From contig CAYMCV010000084.1 of the NCBI GenBank assembly GCA_964389005.1, forward strand, positions 1 through 11,110: a DNA stretch of 11,110 nucleotides, given 5' to 3'. Shown here in pieces: positions 6,962 through 11,110 of this stretch. Under the pieces are notes generated by a model. The model saw only the letters and a list, made by a program, of their open reading frames with translations. It searched no databases and was not told the DNA's origin. The translations under genes and the position numbers were made by a program. The stretch comes from CAYMCV01 sp964389005 (GTDB lineage Bacteria; Bacillota; Clostridia; Lachnospirales; Lachnospiraceae). The stretch's first letter is position 1. Each line of letters starts with the position of its first letter.

Positions 6962-6990
6962 TTGACATATTATCAAAACGATATTAACAT
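6962..6990 (+). promoter_or_regulatory. Predicted sigma-A-type promoter for the lipoprotein gene
   Basis: A perfect -35 TTGACA (6962-6967) and a -10 TAACAT (6985-6990) are separated by 17 bases. The start would be near 6997, only a few bases before the Shine-Dalgarno sequence at 7001-7007, so the leader is about 22 bases. The TTG of this -35 element is also the first possible start codon of the open frame. Its promoter role argues that translation starts later, at 7019. Confidence 0.65.
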
Positions 6991-7000
6991 ACAGATAACG

Positions 7001-7007
7001 AAGGAGG
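7001..7007 (+). promoter_or_regulatory. Strong ribosome binding site of the lipoprotein gene
   Basis: AAGGAGG is a full-strength Shine-Dalgarno sequence, 11 bases before the ATG at 7019. The spacing is slightly long but normal. It selects 7019 as the start, which directly precedes a lipoprotein signal peptide. Confidence 0.8.
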
Positions 7008-7018
7008 AGATAGGCAAA

Positions 7019-8728
7019 ATGAAATTAAGAAAAGTATTGATTGTAATTATGGTAACACTGATGATGCTATCGCTGACGGGATGCAATACCTTGGCGAAAT
7101 TGGTTAGAATCGGAAACGCTGCTTTGAATGCTGCTCGTGAAGAAAGCACGGATACAGCAGATGAGGAAGCTGAATTCGAAGATGAGAGCGAATCAGAATT
7201 AGCGGATGAGAGCGAAGCCGAATCAGAATCTGAAAAAGAATCGGAATTAGTAAAGGATATCGCATCGGAGATAACATATAAAGATATCTATGATATTGCC
7301 GACGGGGAGGATATATTTCATGTATCGCCCAAAGGGAATGTTACCTTTCAAGTAGAGGCGGTATATGATACGACTTACGATGACGAGTATAACGAGATTG
7401 GTGACTATGGATATGAGACACTGGAAATCACATCCGATACCACGCCGAATCTGAAATGGGCAATACAGACGTGGAATGATGAAGTATTAAAGGGGACATG
7501 TGATTTAATCGAAGAGATTGATTCGTACGCCATTACGGACAGCAGGGATGATGGTTTATGGAATGAAGGAATGTGTTATTCCATGAATACCAATATCTAT
7601 GTGCGACGCGCAGATGAGAGTGTATTTTCCTATCTGCATACAACGTCATCTTATACCGGAGGTGCACATGGTAATATCGTATACGAGGGTTTGAATTTTG
7701 ACTCACAGACAGGGGAATATATTTCTATCAAAGATGCGGTTACAGATACAAGAGTACTCTGCGAAGTGATTGAGGAGAAATTCAATGAGTTGTACGGTGC
7801 CGATGAGTTTCTTTATGGCGATGATTTGTCCTCCTATCTTTTAGAGACGTATTTCGGCGTATTGGATTCCGAAAATTCTAAATTGAATTTTTTGATTGGA
7901 CATGAAGGAATCATTGTTGTTTTTAGCCCTTATGAAATCGCATGTTATGCCACGGGATGTGTTGAAGTTACGATTCCTTACAGTGAGTATCCCGATTTAT
8001 TGAGGAGCGAATATTTTGAAGGGGCAAGCGAGAATTATATGTTTCGTTATCCTGCACTGATTTCCTCCGTTGATGTAAACAACGACAAGAGGATGGATAC
8101 GATTTATTCCTATGTGATTTTGAAGGATGGAATTTCTTCGGATGTGGGTGTTTCTGTAAACGATGTGGAAGTGCAGCAGGAGGAGATTGTATACACCGCA
8201 TCACACTATTATGTTCGGAATGATGGCAAGAGCTACGTCTATATTGCGCTGAATGAGGATTATTCAGAAAGTTCGGTCATGGTTTTTGACATTAATGGTT
8301 CCACTCCGACGTATGTAGGAAGTTTTATGGGGACAATGACCACAGCGACGGACCCGACGGAGATTGCAGTCAGAAAGAGAATAGACATTCTTAGTACTTA
8401 TGAGGGCTTGAAATTTTACCATGCCGGAGACGACGGCTTGCCGGTAGCCGATACGGAAACATATATTTTAAATCCATTTTATAGTTTGATATCGGTTGTG
8501 GATTTAACCGGAGATTTGGTTTCGGATGAGACTTTTGAGACGATTGGACAGGAAACAGTACCTGCAGGATTGATCTTTGAATTTATTGCAACCGACAACG
8601 CGACTTATATCATTTTCCGTGTTGACAGTATCGGACTCATCAAATATGAGATTACAACCGAGTGGCCGCAGCTCATCAATGGCGTTGATTCCAATGAGTG
8701 TTTTGAGACGTTGTATTATGCGGGATAG
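7019..8728 (+). CDS. Lipoprotein with Ser/Glu-rich linker and DUF3298 (RsiV-like) domain; C-terminal half unrecognised
   Basis: The product is 569 residues, predicted to be anchored on the outer face of the membrane. Residues 1-22 form a lipoprotein signal: MKLRK, a hydrophobic core, then the lipobox LTGC with the lipidated Cys22. Residues about 41-80 are an acidic Ser/Glu/Asp linker that probably spaces the domain from the membrane. Residues about 95-325 resemble the DUF4163/DUF3298 module known from the anti-sigma factor RsiV and the deacetylase PdaC: a 'YTGGAHG' turn at about 212-218, LNFDSQTGEYISIKDA, and FSPYEIACYATG...VTIPY at 302-321. No catalytic domain and no transmembrane helix beyond the signal were seen, so it is neither PdaC nor RsiV itself. 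Residues about 340-569 are unassigned. They contain DVNNDKRMD (352-360), similar to Asp-rich calcium loops of FG-GAP/VCBS repeats. Function is unknown; a sensor or ligand-binding surface protein is an inference. No sigma factor gene is adjacent. Confidence 0.88.
   Translation: MKLRKVLIVIMVTLMMLSLTGCNTLAKLVRIGNAALNAAREESTDTADEEAEFEDESESELADESEAESESEKESELVKDIASEITYKDIYDIADGEDIFHVSPKGNVTFQVEAVYDTTYDDEYNEIGDYGYETLEITSDTTPNLKWAIQTWNDEVLKGTCDLIEEIDSYAITDSRDDGLWNEGMCYSMNTNIYVRRADESVFSYLHTTSSYTGGAHGNIVYEGLNFDSQTGEYISIKDAVTDTRVLCEVIEEKFNELYGADEFLYGDDLSSYLLETYFGVLDSENSKLNFLIGHEGIIVVFSPYEIACYATGCVEVTIPYSEYPDLLRSEYFEGASENYMFRYPALISSVDVNNDKRMDTIYSYVILKDGISSDVGVSVNDVEVQQEEIVYTASHYYVRNDGKSYVYIALNEDYSESSVMVFDINGSTPTYVGSFMGTMTTATDPTEIAVRKRIDILSTYEGLKFYHAGDDGLPVADTETYILNPFYSLISVVDLTGDLVSDETFETIGQETVPAGLIFEFIATDNATYIIFRVDSIGLIKYEITTEWPQLINGVDSNECFETLYYAG
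7181..7252 (+). repeat. Degenerate 24-base tandem repeat in the lipoprotein linker
   Basis: Three successive 24-base units (7181-7204, 7205-7228, 7229-7252) encode the octapeptides DESESELA, DESEAESE and SEKESELV. GATGAGAGCGAA is identical in units one and two. GAATC(A/G)GAATTAG recurs 48 bases apart in units one and three. The unit length is a multiple of three, so expansion or loss would keep the reading frame. Confidence 0.6.
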
Positions 8729-8751
8729 ATAAAAATAACATATTCATATAA

Positions 8752-8785
8752 AAAATGCCCTCTATCACAAAGATAGGGGGCATTT
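8752..8785. terminator. Bidirectional intrinsic terminator between the lipoprotein gene and cellobiose phosphorylase
   Basis: ATGCCCTCTATC (8755-8766) pairs with GATAGGGGGCAT (8772-8783) around a five-base loop, ACAAA. Flanking A and T bases extend the stem. One pair is T-G, which is a wobble in the plus-strand RNA and an A-C mismatch in the minus-strand RNA. The minus strand continues into a run of T (GGCATTTTTTATATG), a good tail for the GH94 gene that stops 15 bases earlier. The plus strand has a weaker tail (CATTTACATTTG) for the lipoprotein gene. Confidence 0.88.
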
Positions 8786-8799
8786 ACATTTGATAAAAA

Positions 8800-11110
8800 T
8801 TATCCCATAGTAACTGTTACATGGTATTCGGTCTTGCCTTTAACATAAGGAATGATGCAACCGTCAACATTCTGTCCGTCGACAACCATACTTGCAATAC
8901 CCTTCTCAACATTATTCGGATTTTTAACGTCGATGTAGTAGGTTCCTTCACGGAACTGTCTTGTAATCTTGAAGTCACCGAATCCCTTCGGTACACAAGG
9001 ATTGATGCTTAAGCCTGTATGTGTGGGATAAACACCTAAAATATACTGTGAAATATTAACAAAAGTCCAAGCAGCACAACCGGTCAACCAACTGTTCTTT
9101 GCTTCGCCATGGTACTTCGCATCCGCACCGGCAACCATCTGTGAATATACATAGGGTTCCGTACGATGAATCTCACTGATTTCTTCAACGTAAGCAGGGC
9201 AGGTTTCTTTATAAATTCTAAAAGCACTGTCGCCACGCCCGATAACGGTTTCTGCAATGGAAACCCATGGATTGTTGTGGCAGAAGATACCTGCGTTCTC
9301 TTTATATCCGGGCGGATAAGAGGATACTTCGCCGAGTTCAACGTGGTACTGTGTATAAGCGGGCTGTAACAGCATGATACCGTATTTGGTTTCCAATTTC
9401 TCCTGAACGGAATCCAGTGCTTTTTTTGCAAGTCCTTCCTCCACGCCGACACCTGCCAAAACGCAGAAGCCCTGCGGCTCAATAAAGATCTGACCTTCTT
9501 CGCACTCTTTGGAACCGACTTTATTGCTGTATGCATCATAAGCACGTACAAACCAATCGCCGTCCCAACCGTCTTTTAGGATAGCGTCATAGACTTTATC
9601 GACTTCGGCAAGTGCATAAGCTGCTTCGGCTTCATCGCCCATCAATTTACATAAATCAGCGTATTCTCTACCGTATTTTACAAACATACCACCGATAAAA
9701 ATGGATTCGGCAACGGGACCTTCACTGGGACCAAAGGTCTGGAAGGATTCTCCGGGATTCTCTGAGAAGCAGTTTAAGTTCAGGCAGTCATTCCAATCGG
9801 CACGTCCGATGAGCGGAAGATTGTGCGGTCCCTTGTGATTTACAATATAATCGAGAGAACGTTTCAAATGTCCCATCAACGAAGTAGCTTTGCTCCAATC
9901 ATTGTCGTAAGGAACTTGTTCCTCAAGAATGGTAGTATCGCCGGTCTCGCGTACATAAGCGCTGACACCGCCAATCAACCATAGCGGATCATCGTTAAAG
10001 CCGGAACCGATGTCGGAATTACCCTTCTTGGTCAGGGGCTGATACTGATGATATGCGCTTCCGTCCTCAAACTGGGTAGAAGCAATGTCAATGATTCTTT
10101 CACGAGCACGATCGGGAATCAAATGTACGAAGCCGAGCAAATCCTGACAGGAATCTCTGAATCCCATGCCACGGCCGATACCCGACTCATAATATGATGC
10201 GGAACGACTCATATTAAAAGTAACCATACACTGATACTGATTCCAAATGTTAACCATACGGTTCACTTTGTCATTCGAAGATTCAACACAATACTTCGCA
10301 AGAAGATTCTTCCAATAATCACGTAAGTCTGCAAATGCCTTGTCAAAATCGGCATCGGATTGATATTTGGAGAGCAAAGCATTGGCGGGTTTCTTGTTGA
10401 TGATTCCCTTGGATTCCCATTTGTCTTCCACAGGATTCTCCACATAACCGAGAACGAAGATAAAGGATTTGCTTTCGCCGGGAGCTAATTTGATGTTCAG
10501 TTGGTGTGCAGCAATGGGTGCCCAGCCGCTTGCCATGGAATTCTTACATTGTCCTTTTAATACGGCATCAGGTGCGTCCGCACCGTTGTATGTACCGATA
10601 AATTCTTCTCTGATGGTATCAAAACCGTCAACAGGTGCATTAACGGAATAAACCGCGTAGTGATTGCGGCGTTCTCTGTATTCTGTCTTGTGATAAATTG
10701 TGGAGCCGATGACTTCCACTTCGCCGGTGCTTAAGTTTCTCTGGAAGTTTCTGGAATCGTCGTCTGCATTCCAAAGGCACCACTCCACATAGGAGAAAAG
10801 TGACAGAGATTTTGCAACATCTGATTCATTGGTTATGGTAATCTTGCTGACTTCGCAAGTATCGTTCATCGGGACAAATGTAAGAACAGATGCCTTCACT
10901 TGATTCTTCGCACCGGTAAAACGGCTGTAACCGATACCGTGTCTGCATTCATAAGAATCCAATTCTGTTTTGGTAGGCTGCCATCCGGGATTCCAAACGG
11001 TATCACCATCTTTGATATAGAAATACTTACCGTTACAATCATAAGGAACATCATTGTAGCGATAACGTGTCAGACGCAGCAATTTCGCATCCTTATAAAA
11101 AGTATACCCG
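8800..11110 (-). CDS. Cellobiose phosphorylase (GH94), N-terminus beyond the window
   Basis: This enzyme splits cellobiose with phosphate into glucose-1-phosphate and glucose in the cytosol. The frame remains open to the window edge. Beyond the apparent TTG at 11082 it reads GYTFYKDAKLL, the conserved GH94 segment, so the true start lies outside, and roughly 40-50 residues are missing compared with the usual length of about 810. The visible order is an N-terminal beta-sandwich (LTRYRYNDVPYD, SYECRHGIGYSRF), then the alpha/alpha barrel. The barrel holds GRGMGFRDSCQD, FEDGSAYHQYQPLTK, DIGSGFNDDPLW and RADWNDCLN, whose second Asp (codon 9789-9787) is the expected catalytic acid. The phosphate-site motifs FCHNNPW and WLTGCAAW (Thr-Gly) follow. 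These blocks favour cellobiose over chitobiose or laminaribiose, though specificity is inferred. The gene ends at TAA 8800-8802, followed by the terminator at 8752-8785. Its promoter is outside the window. Confidence 0.95.
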   Translation of the reverse strand, partial: GYTFYKDAKLLRLTRYRYNDVPYDCNGKYFYIKDGDTVWNPGWQPTKTELDSYECRHGIGYSRFTGAKNQVKASVLTFVPMNDTCEVSKITITNESDVAKSLSLFSYVEWCLWNADDDSRNFQRNLSTGEVEVIGSTIYHKTEYRERRNHYAVYSVNAPVDGFDTIREEFIGTYNGADAPDAVLKGQCKNSMASGWAPIAAHQLNIKLAPGESKSFIFVLGYVENPVEDKWESKGIINKKPANALLSKYQSDADFDKAFADLRDYWKNLLAKYCVESSNDKVNRMVNIWNQYQCMVTFNMSRSASYYESGIGRGMGFRDSCQDLLGFVHLIPDRARERIIDIASTQFEDGSAYHQYQPLTKKGNSDIGSGFNDDPLWLIGGVSAYVRETGDTTILEEQVPYDNDWSKATSLMGHLKRSLDYIVNHKGPHNLPLIGRADWNDCLNLNCFSENPGESFQTFGPSEGPVAESIFIGGMFVKYGREYADLCKLMGDEAEAAYALAEVDKVYDAILKDGWDGDWFVRAYDAYSNKVGSKECEEGQIFIEPQGFCVLAGVGVEEGLAKKALDSVQEKLETKYGIMLLQPAYTQYHVELGEVSSYPPGYKENAGIFCHNNPWVSIAETVIGRGDSAFRIYKETCPAYVEEISEIHRTEPYVYSQMVAGADAKYHGEAKNSWLTGCAAWTFVNISQYILGVYPTHTGLSINPCVPKGFGDFKITRQFREGTYYIDVKNPNNVEKGIASMVVDGQNVDGCIIPYVKGKTEYHVTVTMG

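Noticed and set aside
9084..9551. 155-residue minus-strand frame inside the GH94 gene
   Set aside because: It is an out-of-frame shadow of a conserved phosphorylase segment with no start signal of its own.

Overview
The window looks like a piece of ordinary chromosome from a low-to-moderate GC Gram-positive anaerobe, most likely a Lachnospiraceae-type Clostridium relative. The basis is the style of the glycogen phosphorylase and cellobiose phosphorylase, the strong GGAGG-type ribosome binding sites, the Bacillota-like promoters and the lipobox. This assignment rests on recognising protein families by eye, not on a search.

Layout, left to right. (1) 1-626 (+): the 3' end of a polytopic membrane protein gene whose start lies outside the window. 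(2) 708-3020 and 3098-4576 (+): glycogen/maltodextrin phosphorylase (glgP) and 4-alpha-glucanotransferase (malQ), a likely two-gene operon with a plausible promoter at 634-662 and a small hairpin between the genes. (3) 4556-5038 (-): a CYTH/triphosphate tunnel protein whose 3' end overlaps malQ by 21 bases. (4) 5139-5819 (+): an MgtC/SapB-family membrane protein, divergent from the CYTH gene. (5) 5908-6810 (-): a cysteine synthase-family enzyme, convergent with mgtC across a shared bidirectional terminator. (6) 7019-8728 (+): a large lipoprotein with a Ser/Glu-rich linker, a DUF3298/RsiV-like domain and an unrecognised C-terminal half. It is divergent from cysK, and both genes have good sigma-A-type promoters. 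(7) 8800-11110 (-): cellobiose phosphorylase (GH94), cut at its N-terminus by the window edge, facing the lipoprotein gene across a second bidirectional terminator.

How the genes fit together. GlgP and MalQ form the classical pair for intracellular alpha-glucan use: MalQ rebuilds short maltodextrins into longer chains and GlgP releases glucose-1-phosphate. The GH94 enzyme does the equivalent phosphorolysis on cellobiose and also yields glucose-1-phosphate, so three of the seven substantial genes feed the same intermediate. The CYTH, MgtC, CysK and lipoprotein genes have no evident shared pathway with these.

Coding density is high and there is no gene-free stretch over 300 bases. I found no rRNA, tRNA, CRISPR array, insertion sequence, attachment site or phage gene. 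I see no convincing undescribed system. The least explained item is the lipoprotein at 7019-8728, for its 24-base degenerate tandem repeat and its unassigned C-terminal region.
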